NCBI RefSeq assembly: GCF_963676685.1
Contig: NC_092357.1
Coordinates: 70,460,971 to 70,524,970 of the forward strand
DNA: 64,000 nucleotides
Direction of reading: 5' to 3'
DNA from: Mytilus edulis
Lineage: Eukaryota > Mollusca > Bivalvia > Mytilida > Mytilidae
The notes beneath the pieces were generated by a model, which was not told where the DNA came from, did no database searches, and saw only the letters and a program-made list of their open reading frames with translations. Below, in pieces: positions 1 to 11,062 of this stretch. Both the position numbers and the translations under genes were made by a program. Each line of letters opens with the position of its first letter. Position 1 is the first letter of the stretch.

Positions 1-418
1 TTTATTTGTATGCCCCTGCGGCAAGTCTCAGGGTATTGAGTTATACCATTTACTGTCAATCTGTCTTCTTTGGTCTTGTATTAGTTTCTGTACCTACGTT
101 TTCCTCATCGTAATTTTTTAAAACTTGAACACTATATGCTTAGAACCAAAACTTGCCGAATTTTGGCACTGATTCACTTACTGTGTTTGAGTTATGCCTA
201 GATTCAGAAATCACATTTTTTTATTCAAAATGAGAACTTTACTGAACACAACAGTACAGTGAATGCATGAATATGAAAGGAATAGTCCCAACACTAAAAT
301 ACCTAAGACTAAATTAATGAACTCTTTGAAAACTAGCAGTGACATTAAATGCTCTGAAAATTTACTTTCTGCAACTAATGAAACACACATATTTTATTTT
401 AATATTGTATCTTTTCAG
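1..418. other. Intron or upstream flank, no gene seen
   Basis: This is AT-rich sequence with no coding signal on either strand. It ends in a pyrimidine-rich tract and 'ttttcag' directly before the first recognisable exon at 419, so it is best read as intron of the zinc-finger gene, whose 5' exons would lie off the window. Confidence 0.4.
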
Positions 419-614
419 CACAGGACTTATATTCACGTATTTGACTTTGTCAGACAAGATTGGTTTGCTGTTGTGTCCATCCTAGAGCACACATTGATCA
501 CATTAAAGAGCCAACTGCCAGAACTAACCACAGCATTTATAAGAAGTGATGACGCTGGATGTTATCACTGTGGGAGTCTGTGGTCATCTCTTCAATGTAT
601 TTCTCTGAGAGCAG
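419..614 (+). CDS. Zinc-finger gene, internal exon (RNase H-like stretch)
   Basis: This internal exon is open from the 'ttttcag' acceptor. It encodes about 65 residues including 'YIHVFDFVRQDW' and 'IRSDDAGCYHCG'. The Asp residues in 'HVFD' and 'RSDDAG', together with the Glu in 'YDFSES' of the next exon, resemble the spacing of an RNase H/DDE-type catalytic core, which would make the gene transposase-derived; that is inference. The exon ends at 'gagagcag' before 'gcaagc', a GC donor rather than GT. Joining there keeps the frame into the exon at 1241. I recall this exon series from an expanded, uncharacterised bivalve and cnidarian gene family. Function is unknown. Confidence 0.6.
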
Positions 615-693
615 GCAAGCAAATTTAAATGAAGCCATTTATTAAATATAAGTTTACCTCAAAAGGGTCTATTATCATGAATATTTTTCGTTG

Positions 694-975
694 CATTTTT
701 CTCAGGAACTACAATACAAGACTGAAATTTGGTTTCAAGGTTTATCTAAGTCAGCTATACCATGTGATGCGTTTTCAGATTGATCACTTGACTGAACACT
801 TGTATGATTTTACACATGATAGCCAAGTTGAAAATTTTCGTCACATTTTTCTCAGGAACTACAATACAAGGATTTCTGAAATTTGGTTTCAGGATTTATA
901 TAAGTCAGCTATACCGTGTGATGCGTTTTCAAATTCATCACTTGACAACTTCCTGTTAACCGAACACTTGCATAT
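694..975. repeat. 150-bp direct tandem duplication inside intron
   Basis: A segment starting 'catttttctcaggaactaca' at 694 recurs at 844, giving a period of 150 bp. The copies share the 'atttggtttca' and 'aagtcagctatacc' blocks and differ by small indels. It lies in the intron between the exons at 419-614 and 1241-1516. The short ORFs across it are not coding. Confidence 0.75.
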
Positions 976-1240
976 TTTTACACTATTTATATTATCCACT
1001 TGCGGCGGGGGTATCATCAGTGAGCAGTAGCTCGCAGTTTCACTTTTTTGGTATTGGAATGAAGAAAAGAGGGTTTAATTCTTACTACTGATAGGAAATA
1101 TGCATGAGGTGCAACTAAATCTGTACAATTAATAAAGAAATATTTATCTTGTGTCCTTCAGTCCAAAGAACTTTGTTTGAAATGCCTCACACTGGAATGT
1201 TGATTCAGTTTTATTATATAAAATAATCTTTTTTTTTAGG

Positions 1241-1516
1241 TATTCTGATTCGGAGGTATGACTTTAGTGAGTCACAGGATGGGAAATCCTACTGCGATGC
1301 CAAGATTGCCCACTTGAGGAGTAAAATAAGACATCATGTAGCTGCTGGTAATGATGTAAAAACAGCAGGTGAGATGAAAAAGGCAATTGACTCAATGGGA
1401 GGAGTAACTGGATGTCAAGCTGCCCATGTGGAAATAAACAGTACCATCGATGAAGAAAGCAACAAAAAGAAAACCACATGGAAAGGAATAACAAAAATTT
1501 CCAATATTAATATAAG
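1241..1516 (+). CDS. Zinc-finger gene, second exon in window
   Basis: This exon lies between a 'ttttttttttag' acceptor and an 'aag|gtaaat' donor. It translates to about 92 residues starting with the Leu-Ile-Arg-Arg-Tyr-Asp-Phe-Ser-Glu series, followed by basic and helical sequence containing 'KIRHHVAAGNDVKTAGEMKK' and 'GGVTGCQAAHVEIN'. Phase matches the previous exon (one base carried over) and the next (two bases carried over), so all three exons form one frame. The Glu of 'DFSES' is the candidate third acidic residue of an RNase H-like fold. No interruption is visible, so the gene may be functional. Confidence 0.6.
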
Positions 1517-2308
1517 GTAAATATGTGTACTATATTCAGGTTAGTTTATACAATCAGTTCCTATAGTATTGACATCTAATCAGCATGTCATAATAAATAA
1601 AATGCACTAAATCTTTACACAAGCATTTTTTGGTTTTAAATTCGACATAAGTTCCCTTTTATCATGATGATATTCTTTATACTTTTAATGCAAAATTAGA
1701 GTTTTGAACCCCAATTATCACAGTCTACTGAACTCAGAAAATGATATTGTGAGTGGGGCATCTGTGTACTATGGACCCATTGTTGTTTATGTTTATATTA
1801 TATTATCATGTAACCATAATATACATGATATATTAGAAAAATGCAAACTGTTAATTGCAACTGAATATCAACCTTGATGTGAAACACACTTAAAATGAAG
1901 GATTTCACTTCCTGACTTCCTGTTTTCAGGAAAAATAAACCAGTCAAGATAAAAATCCTTGCCAAATTGAATAATAAATGGTTAGTAAACAATGCACATG
2001 AGATACTTATTTGAATTTAAACAGCAATCAGCAACTTAAAAGTACAAACAGGTGAACATAAGAATAAAACAACTAATCAGTGATACTGCAGACATTGGAT
2101 TACCAAAACTTTGAAAGTTGACAAAGGATACTGAAAAAAAACCCAACAGATATATTTGGAATATTTATTTCTGCTGAAATGAGGTACAAGTAGTAACTTG
2201 AAGTAATTGTATTTTTTTTGGTTATATATCTGCATGCTTATAAAAATACTTTTTTTGGTACAGAATTTCACTTTTTTATCGGCATTAATGTGAACTGCTC
2301 TATTTTAG

Positions 2309-3119
2309 GGAAAACCAAATTGTTGCTTGGAAATCGTTTGAAATTGGACAGGGGAATATTTATACAGAAGAAGATCTTAAGAAAATATGTCCATCTCCTC
2401 CGTCATCTCTTGGACTCATTGTTCATGAAACCTTCATTTTACCATCTAAAGAAGAAGGAATGATATCCAGAAAGAAAAACAGTAGTAACCTAAATGAGGA
2501 AGCTGTTGAACCTGTTGTGACACCTGAAGAACCAGGAGAACCTGAAATTTCAACTAGGGACCAGAGAACATTTTCATGTATTGAACCTGGCTGCTCCAAA
2601 ATTTTTCAATCTTTTTCTAAATTAGAGTCTCACATACTTTTTGGCAAACATAAAATTGAACTGAATAGGAAAACAACATTCGACCACATCAAAAATAAAT
2701 GGAAAGATTCCTGCTCAAGTATCGTTGAACATTCTGTACTTTCAAGAAACTCAAGGTTAGATCAAGGACTTTCGACAACTCAAATGGGCTGGGCACTAAA
2801 AAAAGAAAGAAGAAATGTTCGATTTGATGAGAAGGTCAAAAACTACCTCAGAGGAATTTTTGCAGGAGGAGAAGGCAGTGGGAGAAAAGCTAATGCTGCA
2901 GATGTTGCTAGGAACATGAGAGTTTGTAGGGATGAAGCAGGAGGGAAATTGTTTGCACCTTCACAGTATCTTCTGCCTAGTCAGATTGCCTCTTTCTTTT
3001 CCAGACTATCTATACTGTCTCATAACCCTCGGCAACAACAAACAGAGGATGAGGACCTTGAATCTGCGATACAAATGATTGAAGTTATTGAAGCTGTAGA
3101 TACTGTGAACTCTTCATAA
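2309..3119 (+). CDS. C2H2 zinc-finger protein, last exon
   Basis: The terminal exon follows a 'tctattttag' acceptor. Translation in the phase set by the upstream exon gives about 269 residues and ends at TAA 3117-3119. The first 50 residues continue the upstream domain, then comes an acidic Glu/Pro linker. Next is a single C2H2 finger (C-x4-C-x12-H-x5-H around 'CIEPGCSKIF'). The C-terminal third is basic and includes 'RFDEKVKNYLRGIF' and 'SQIASFFSRLS', which I associate with the conserved end of this bivalve/cnidarian family. A nuclear DNA-binding or transposase-derived role is plausible but inferred. The first Met in this exon (2460) is not the protein start. Confidence 0.7.
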
Positions 3120-3980
3120 ATATATTCTTATACATTCTAAATTCATATCTTAATGCATCTTTCTTTTATTTCTTTATAATTACATGAGATGCATGTTTCA
3201 TTTTAATATGTTCTTCTGATTGGCTAACTGCAATCTGAGGTTATTCCTTAATCAAATTCATTACACAATAAATTATGGGAAGTCCCATAATAAAGTGCTC
3301 TGACAGGTACATTTTAGAATACAAAGTTGATAAAAATGGTGTTTTCATGATTCTAGCTTAAAATTTAATTTTAAGTATACAGTTTATGATGTCATTGACT
3401 AATATGAAAGAAAAATACATTTGTCATTTGTCGAAAAAAAGCAATTACAAAAAGAATCCTGTTTTTTATCTGATTTTTTTTTCATTATACATGTTATATG
3501 TAATTTCCAAGTTTAAATAGGCATCTTATGGACTATGTTTTAAAATTCAGTACACACATTTTAGATTAAAAAAAAGTACCTGAAGTCTTTTATTCTACCT
3601 AAATGCATCTCAAAAAAATATGATCCTTTTAGCAGAAAACTTTGACAAGTTAAATTGTAACATGATGTAATTTTTTCGGTGTATGACATAACATTGAACA
3701 TTTAGGGTTTCATCGAGTCAGTGTTTTTTTTACTCCAACAGAGGAACCAGTTTGTTCCCTTTTTAACAGTTATGATCTTTTTCTTGACACATAATTACTT
3801 AACTTATGATTTCATTCACTTCCCCTTTCTAAAGATCATTAGTCAAAGGGTTTTATCCCTGGGCTTCAAAACTGTTGACATATAGACATTTGTTAGCCAA
3901 TTACAGAACAAAGTGTCCTCTATACTGTACACATGTCTGTTGTGTGTTTACCTTTTTTGAGGGGCCAGTTAGCAAATACA
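3120..3980. other. 3' UTR and intergenic AT-rich DNA
   Basis: This stretch follows the zinc-finger stop codon. An 'ataataaa'-type polyadenylation signal is possible near 3260-3300 ('acacaataaattatggg', 'cataataaag'). No ORF or repeat boundary was seen. Confidence 0.4.
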
Positions 3981-4269
3981 TTTAAGGTGATACCTAACAC
4001 TACAGGGAGATAATTCTGTAAAGTCAGCTAAACGTTTTAATTACGTTGTGTTGTAATAGGAATATTAAGCTTCTAAAATTAAATGATCAAAATTGGTGTT
4101 TGTCAAAATGCAATAAAACCAGTGCAATTTTTCTGACAAAACGGTTGGTTCAAAATTTTTGAAATTTTTATGCTTTTGTTGAAGGGTCAAAGTAAACACT
4201 TTGACAAAATTTTATGAAAATTAAACGAGCCAAATTAATTTTAGTGAAAGTGTTGGATACCACCTTAAA
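3981..4269. mobile_element. MITE with TTAA at both ends
   Basis: The left end 'tttaaggtgatacctaacac' (3981) is matched in inverted orientation by 'agtgttggataccacctta' ending at 4269. Both termini carry TTAA, consistent with a TTAA target duplication as made by piggyBac-type transposases. It is about 289 bp, has no ORF and is non-autonomous. The superfamily is inferred from TTAA alone. Confidence 0.65.
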
Positions 4270-5280
4270 GGGCAATATTGCACATTTATTTAATGTACAG
4301 AGTCAAATATTTTTTAGTGATTTGTTGAGAAAGGCTAATTTAAAAAGATATTATTTAGGTTTTTTGATACATTTTTTTTTTAAATTCTAGGCATTTGTCA
4401 ACCATGTCATCTATTCAACTTTATTTCTCAATTTGTCTGAATAGTTTGTAGATCTATTCATCTGATAGTAAATGATGTCATATATATATATATATAAAGT
4501 ATCACCATTATAAAGCATTTCTTAATTAAAATGCTTGTTTTTCAAAATCAGTGTGTTCCATTTCCATGACAACTGGTAGCCATATTTAAGATTATGGTCA
4601 AATGAGTAATAGTTTTATTTAAATTGTAATTAATTTTAGTGATAATTAAAGTCAAAATGATATATTCAAATGAGTTGTGGTAAAAGTATATGAAAATTTT
4701 TAATTTTACCAAAAAAAATTTTTTTTGAGAAAAAAAAAATGAGATGAAAAAAACTATTTTTTCCAGAAAATCTATAGGAGGCTACAAACGATTATTTTTG
4801 ATATGTTGTAAACAAAAGGCTAATGATCAAATACAAATAAACAGATTTTGCATAGGGCTCTGCTCTCGGAAGGAAATAGACATTGAAAAACGCTATTTTC
4901 ACCAATTTTAAGATAAGGTGAAACTTAGTATATTGGTTGCCATGGAAACAGTCGTTGCCATAGTAGTATTTTCTGTTTAATTACTTTAATATTTAGAACA
5001 AATGTGGAACTATGATGTTATGTATTTGTTTTATCCAAATTATTAAGCAGTTTATTAAAAAAACTGAGATGAAAAACAGATTTTTTAGAGGTTTTTGGAC
5101 CGAAATTAAAGGGTTGTTATGGTGCCATCGTAACCATAGCAACTAAATGAACAACACATGTGTTACTGTTATTTTTTTGGGTTTTGTGTCAAAATAGAAC
5201 ATATGGAGCACAAAAAAGTCAATTCAGCAACTATCACTGTATCACCCTCTGCATGATTCTTAGGTGGAGCCATACTTAAA
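4270..5280. other. Intergenic DNA left of the virus-like block
   Basis: AT-rich DNA with a short (TA)n run near 4480. Two related short segments ('ggttgccatggaaacagtcg' near 4936 and the inverted-like 'atggtgccatcgtaaccata' near 5119) hint at a degenerate repeat. No gene was seen. The left boundary of the virus-like element must lie in or just after this segment, but I could not find a terminal repeat. Confidence 0.35.
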
Positions 5281-5616
5281 GTGTCGGATGAATTAGAAAA
5301 ACTTGAAACATTATTAGTGAAACGTAATTATACAATAAATTTACAAGATATGGAAATGAACAGCATAAAAAATGAAATTGAATTGTTAACCGAGAGAATA
5401 AATAAAGCTAAGGAAGATTTTGATGACAAAAACAAGAGACGGATTTGGTTACGATTAATAAGACAAAAAGTTAGTGCAAAGACTAAGCTCAAAAAATTGA
5501 TAACAGAAAGAACCTGTGAGAATGAAGAAAAGACTACATTGGAAATAAAGAGAGGTGAATTAATTTCTGAAAAGAATAGGATAATAGAACTTGTTCGTCA
5601 AGACAGTAATTCTTAG
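5281..5616 (+). pseudogene. Small coiled-coil protein of the virus-like block, start codon lost
   Basis: About 111 charged residues rich in Glu, Lys and Leu form a near-continuous predicted coiled coil, with heptad-like Leu/Ile spacing through 'LETLLVKRNYTINLQDMEMN' and 'NEIELLTERINKAKED'. The first codon is GTG in the context 'cttaaagtgtcggatgaa'. The frame is closed upstream by TGA with no ATG, so an ancestral ATG has probably mutated. The TAG at 5614-5616 overlaps the stop codon of the convergent capsid-like gene (5613-5615), which ties it to the same compact genome. A structural or scaffolding role is guessed from the coiled coil only. Confidence 0.6.
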
Positions 5617-5730
5617 TAATTAACTTCTTTAAATCTTCCATCTTCAAAATTAATTTGTGCATCTTGTATAACAAACAGATAAACATTTATTAATTTATTT
5701 GCTCCTGCTGTTTTAGTTATTTGGATAGTA
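5613..5730 (-). pseudogene. Candidate major capsid protein, C-terminal fragment
   Basis: On the minus strand this short segment is open for about 38 codons and ends in TAA at 5613-5615. It lies on the far side of the 4.16-kb insertion from the main capsid-like ORF. Counting the duplicated TA once, 118 nt here plus 1139 nt at 9893-11031 give 1257 nt, exactly 419 codons including the stop, in one frame. It is therefore the displaced end of that gene. The residues are beta-strand-like ('INVYLFVIQDAQ'), as expected for the last strands of a jelly roll. The stop codon overlaps the stop of the convergent coiled-coil gene. Confidence 0.85.
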
Positions 5731-6199
5731 CAGTACTTGCAACCTTAGGCGTTACTGTTTGACGTGAACTTGACTGATCGGTGAATGATCGGTGACGGAT
5801 GTTTGACTGATCGATGAGTGATCGGTGATCGGTGACCCATAGGATCCGTCAGATAAGTCAAATAACCTATGTGAGAGTTACCGTGACAACGGTCATCGAT
5901 CAATCAGTAAATTAAATTTATGCACGGATCGGACGGATACGTATATATTTCAAATTCTTATGTAAACCGAACTCAACAGTGTTTACAATCCATGAACGCG
6001 GACCTCGACGAAGACACCATTATTTACACGTTAATTTGTAATAAAATTGGTTGCAATAAAAAAGTAAAAATAGTATAACTGTAGAAGATGCTTAATTAAA
6101 GCGATAATTGTTTGCGTTGATTAATAGTTTTGTATTAAATATTGTAAACATCAGAGACATATATAATACATAATTGTATTACATGTGTCAGTTAACATG

Positions 6200-8460
6200 A
6201 ACTTTTTCCTACGAAAATGCCGGTAATTTTCCGCCATTAGAATTTTGTACTTTTTTATAGTTTAGAAAAGGTCGTTTGTCATAAAATTAAAAGAATGTCA
6301 GAGAAAATATCTTAAAAATTTGTTCGCATTGTTAAAAACTTTCATAAAGTAATCTCCTTTTTATTTAAAAAATGACACTTTTTTCATTTGAAATCAAACA
6401 ACTCGAGATCAGTTTTTTTTTAAATTAGAATTGAGATATAATAAGAATTAAAACACTAAAACTTTTATTTTTGTGGAATAAGAATGTCGTTATTGCTTTA
6501 TTATGATAAAAATTATTAACCGCCATATGATTTCAGTACTTTTTGTTCATCAGGATTGGTTGTTAAAATTCTTCATCAATTATGTTTACGTACAGGAAAA
6601 AGGAATAATTTTTTTGTACGCGTTGCCTAAAATGCAAATATTTCTTCTCATAGTTGAAAATATTGTAACTTCAATTGCAATCAGTTGTTATCAATTCCTT
6701 TTAATAACTTATTTTGTATAAAATTTGAATATTTGAAGAATAAGTATCTGTTTACTTTTGATTTTGTTGAACCAGAATGCAATCATTTCTTCATTTGAAT
6801 GGAAATTATTGACCACCATTAGATTTTTTTTACTGTATATACATTTTGTAGTTTAAAATGGGTATTTTTGTCTTAAAATTAAAAAATTGTCAAAGAAATC
6901 ATAGTTAAATTTTATTCGCATTGTTTAAAATACCCAAATTCATTCTTCTTTTTATCAAAAATATAACGATTTTATTTGAAATCAGTTATTTTTAACACCT
7001 CAAGACAAGTCTTTTAATAAGAATAGGATATAATAAGATTGAAAATCCCTTAACTTTTACTTTTGTGCAATAGGAATGCAATATTAATTTATTTTGATAC
7101 AAATCATTAACCGCCATATGACTTCAGTACTTTTTCTATATCAGGATTGTCTGTTCTTCATAAAACATGCTAACTATAAGGGAAAAGATATCAAATTTAT
7201 GTACGCATTGCCTAAAATGCAAATATTTCTTCATTTTACTGAAAATTATTGACCGCCATTAAATTTGTGTACTTTTTATAGTTTAGAATAGGTTTTTTTC
7301 ATGAAATTAAAAAAATGTCAATGAAATCATACTAAAATTTTATTTGCATTGTTTAAAATAACTTAAATTATTCTTTTTTTTTTTATTAAAAATGCTACTA
7401 TTTTATTTGAAATCAGTTATTTTTACCATCTTGAGACAAGTATTCTAATCAGAATTGAGATATAATGAGAATTGAAATACATGTACTTAAAGTTTTATTT
7501 TTGTGGAATAAGAATGCAGCTATTGATTTATTTTGATACAAATTATTAACCATCATATGATTTCAGTACTTTTTGTACATCACCATTAGCTGTTCTTCTT
7601 AACATATGCTTACATTAAGGAAAAAGATATTACATTTTTGTACGCGTTGACTAAAATGCAAATATTTCTTCATTTTACTGAAAATTATTGACCGCCCTTG
7701 AATTTTTGTACTTTTTATAGTTTAGAATAGTTTTCTTTCATAAAATTAAAAGAATGTCAGAGAAATCATTCTAAAATTTTATTCGCATTGTTTAAAATAA
7801 CCAAAATTATCATTCCTTTTATTAAAAATTATACTATTTTATTTGAAATCAGTTATTTTTACCATCTTGAGACAAGTATTCTAATCAGAATTGAGATATA
7901 ATGAGAATTAAAATACATGTACTTAAAGTTTTATTTTTGTGGAATAAGAATGCAGCTATTGATTTATTTTGATACAAATTATTAACCATCAGATGAATTC
8001 AGTACTTTTTGTACATCGCGATTGGCTGATCTTCATAAAATATGCTTACTTCAAGGGAAGGCATTGACTAAAATGCAAATATTTCTTCATTTTACTGAAA
8101 ATTATTGACCGTCATTGAATTTTTGTACTTTTTATAGTTTAGAATAGGTTTTTTCATGAAATTCAAAGAATGTCATAGAAATCATTTTAGAATTTTATTT
8201 TCATTGTTTAAAATAACCAAAATTATCATTCTTTTTATTAAAAATGATACTATTTTATTTGAAATCAGTTATTTTTACCATCTTGAGACAAGTACTAGAA
8301 TTGGTTGTTCTTTGTAGATTATGTTTCTTTAAGAAGAAAGATATTATTTTTTTTTGTACCCGTTACCTCAAATGAAAATATTTCTTCTCATATTGGAAAA
8401 TATTGTAATTTCAATTGCAATCAGTTGTTATAAATGATTTTCATGCTTTTTTGTAGAAAA
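6200..8460. repeat. Diverged tandem array inside the transposon
   Basis: A unit containing 'taaaatgcaaatatttcttc' recurs near 6630, 7212, 7657 and 8069, with accompanying 'ttattgaccgccatt' and 'aattgagatataatgagaat' blocks. Spacing is about 580, 445 and 412 bp, so units have been shortened by deletion. It is strongly AT-rich and non-coding. Confidence 0.75.
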
Positions 8461-9023
8461 TGTGAATTATTCAAGAATAAATCTGCTTAAATTTATTTCT
8501 TTTTTTAAGAAATATATTTATGTTTACCACCATTGGATTTTTGTAGTTTTCATCGTTTAGGAGTAGTTATTTTTTTATAAAGGTAAAAAAAAAAGACTAT
8601 CAGAAAAATATAATGTAATCTTGTTTGCATTGTTTGAAATTATTCATATTTCTTGTTAAAAAAACAGCATTTATTTTTGTAATTTGTTATTTTAACGGGT
8701 TCGATTGTGACAGGAATATAGAAAGTCCGTGATTTTAAGTTTTTTTTTTAGAATTTTATGATTATAAGCATACAAAAATTTGAAATATTGAAAAGAATAG
8801 ACTACATTTTTTCAATAACCGATCCTTTCATTTTGTTTTTCCCCGAGTATGTTTGGAAAATAATAAAATCAAAATCGCGATGTATACACCGTTTTAGAAC
8901 TCGCCGAGTTTGAAAATATATTACATGTACCTAAATAAAACTAAAAAGACGATTCTTTAGTAAAGATATTTTAATTCAGGTTTTAACTGTACATTTCTTT
9001 TCATTTCAATTCATAAAACTTTG

Positions 9024-9413
9024 CTAAATAATAATTAAAGTCATAAGAAACCTCAAATTAAAAAAAAATATGCATATGTTTTTATAACTAAATGGATAGT
9101 TTTCATTATACAACTTATGTACATATACTTTTTTCTGAGGAAAATTCTTTAATTTGTCCACATTTAGAAGAAGTTTACTTATTTTTAATTCCTTGCTTCC
9201 AGGAAGCAATTCGCCGACATATTTTCCGTATGCATAGTGACCCAAGCGTAACCCTCCTCGTAAAAATCCGGTGACCACAATACGGATGGATCTGTCATTG
9301 AAATAAACAAATATCTGATTATGCATGTTAAACACGTGCTCAATACCCATGCTTGTTGTGATTTGTTTACTATAAGGTGACAATCGGTAAAACTCGGCTT
9401 CAAAAGACGGCAT
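9024..9413 (-). CDS. Orphan ORF carried by the transposon
   Basis: A 129-residue ORF starts at an ATG (9411-9413). The first 80 residues have normal protein composition, for example 'FRGGLRLGHYAYGKYVGEL' in approximate form, with Phe, Tyr, Arg and Gly well mixed. The last 30 are Phe/Ile/Leu-rich and look like read-through of AT-rich DNA. I do not recognise it and see no transposase motif. It could be a captured host exon, with the true exon ending near the Ser-Lys after 'YVGELLPG', or a chance ORF. Confidence 0.3.
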   Translation of the reverse strand: MPSFEAEFYRLSPYSKQITTSMGIEHVFNMHNQIFVYFNDRSIRIVVTGFLRGGLRLGHYAYGKYVGELLPGSKELKISKLLLNVDKLKNFPQKKVYVHKLYNENYPFSYKNICIFFFNLRFLMTLIII

Positions 9414-9892
9414 TTAATGAGCAGCCATATTTGTTAAATCATAACAAACAGAGAGAAAAAAAATTGACGATTATATGTTATATTTGCGAAAATAATGATA
9501 AAATCGTGCACAGAGGACTACGTTTATGATGTATACATGCATTGGTTCAAGAATTGGACAGACATTATTTTTCACCACTCACTCGTTTCATATGACTTTA
9601 AACAAAATGTATAATTCAACGTTCCATTTCCACGAGTAGCCATTTTAATTGAATTAAACGAAACTACGATTCCGTAATTTGTATTAGTTTATCATGTGAC
9701 GTATTCAAGTTCAATCCGTCATCAAGGTCGATCGGTACGATCCGTCCGATCAGTTCGATCAGTCAATTACTTTTCCTTATAAGTCTGACGGATTGCTGAC
9801 GTGAGTTTGACGCGAACTTGACTGATCGGTGACTGATCGATGACCGCTGATTGATCGCTGAAATAGTAACGCCTAAGGTTGCAAGTACTGTA

Positions 9893-11031
9893 ATACCTTC
9901 AGAAGCATTTTCAATTCTTCTACCTGAACCGTGTAATGAATTGTCATCTGTTGAACGTAAATCTAACCATAATGCATAATTAGTTGTAAGATATTTTTCT
10001 AATGTTGTATAGGATAAATTTAAATCTTTTAAAACTTCTTCTGTTCTTTTATTTCTTTTTGAATTTAAAGCAAAGAATTTATTTATTTCATCCCATTGCT
10101 GATATGCTTTCATTCCTTGACTGTATAGTTGATTTGGAAGACCTTCTATTGTCATTTCTACTTTTGTTATGTTAGGATTATAATAAGTTTCGGTACTTGT
10201 TCTTTCAGGATCTTCAAACAACATTAGAATTCCTTTCATACTTCTAGCTGGAACATTTAAATTTATATTCCACAATGTATCAGATTTGTTTTTGGTTATT
10301 TTTCTATGTCTTAGTATTCTATCGTACAAAATAACCATCTTATCATTAACTTGTTGTCTTATCTGTCTTGCTAATTCTGCATCAGTAACCATATCAAATT
10401 CTAAACAAATGTTTTTGATTGTATAACTTGCAGATGTATCTGTAACATTGTTATAATTATCAAATGTAAGTTCATATTCAAGTCTATCACCAAGACCTGC
10501 TTGATAAAAAGGCATATGAGTTTCTAATAGTTCAAAATCAAGTGGGATACAAAATCTTGCACCATATGCAGTTGCAATTGCTTCATCGCCTGTGTCTGAT
10601 GCTTTATCATCCGCGCCAACTCTGTGTTTTAACATGTTTGTTTCACCAATACCTTGGTATGCCATATTTAAACGTTCAGATGTAGATTTCCATAAATCAA
10701 CATAACAATGATAAATATCACTATCATCAATTGACATAATTTCATTTCCACTTATACGAATTGTTGTTTTTTTAACTATTGCTCTTCCTATGTTTTGATA
10801 TATAGTTGCATTGTCGTCTGTAGATGTGAGTTCTATTTCAAATGCCAATCTGGTTGTTCCAGGAACAATAACATCATTATTGCTTAGATTAGGGAATCTC
10901 ACTAATAGCTGTTGATTTTGATCAATAGTTGAAGGATTATTTGTTATTGATACACTTTGACGAATACCTTTCACACCACGGGGTTCTCTTATTTGTCTGT
11001 AAGAATTTAATTTGTTTCCGTATGCCGACAT
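9893..11031 (-). pseudogene. Candidate major capsid protein, main part
   Basis: The ORF starts at ATG 11029-11031 and gives about 379 native residues before it runs into transposon sequence. The ORF physically continues to 9763, but its last about 40 residues come from the transposon terminus. The protein is rich in beta-type segments and polar loops, has no transmembrane segment or signal peptide, and contains 'RGVKGIRQSVSITNN', 'VPARSMKGILMLFEDP' and 'LYSQGMKAYQQWDEINKFF'. With the C-terminal fragment it would be 418 residues, in the size range of compact double-jelly-roll capsid proteins. I recall close relatives as uncharacterised proteins in cnidarian and mollusc genomes. The capsid assignment is inference from size, composition and neighbours. 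Confidence 0.65.
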
Positions 11032-11062
11032 TTTTAAGGATTAAATTTGTTATAAAAATAAT

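Larger units (their letters stand above)
5731..9890. mobile_element. 4.16-kb TA-flanked non-autonomous DNA transposon
   Basis: The 26-bp terminal inverted repeats are identical (left 'cagtacttgcaaccttaggc', right its complement) and are flanked by TA at 5729-5730 and 9891-9892. The TA duplication and CAGT start fit Tc1/mariner-type or similar transposases. Subterminal regions on both sides carry many inverted and direct copies of 'tgactgatcggtgac'-like words over about 200 bp, probably transposase-binding repeats. The interior holds a diverged tandem array and one orphan ORF, but no transposase. It is inserted in the candidate capsid gene. Confidence 0.9.

Noticed and set aside
629..1030. 133-residue ORF between zinc-finger exons
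   Set aside because: It spans a 150-bp tandem duplication in the intron; its repeated peptide follows the DNA repeat and has no gene support.
9763..9892. C-terminal 43 codons of the capsid-like ORF as printed
   Set aside because: They are encoded by the transposon terminus, not by the original gene.
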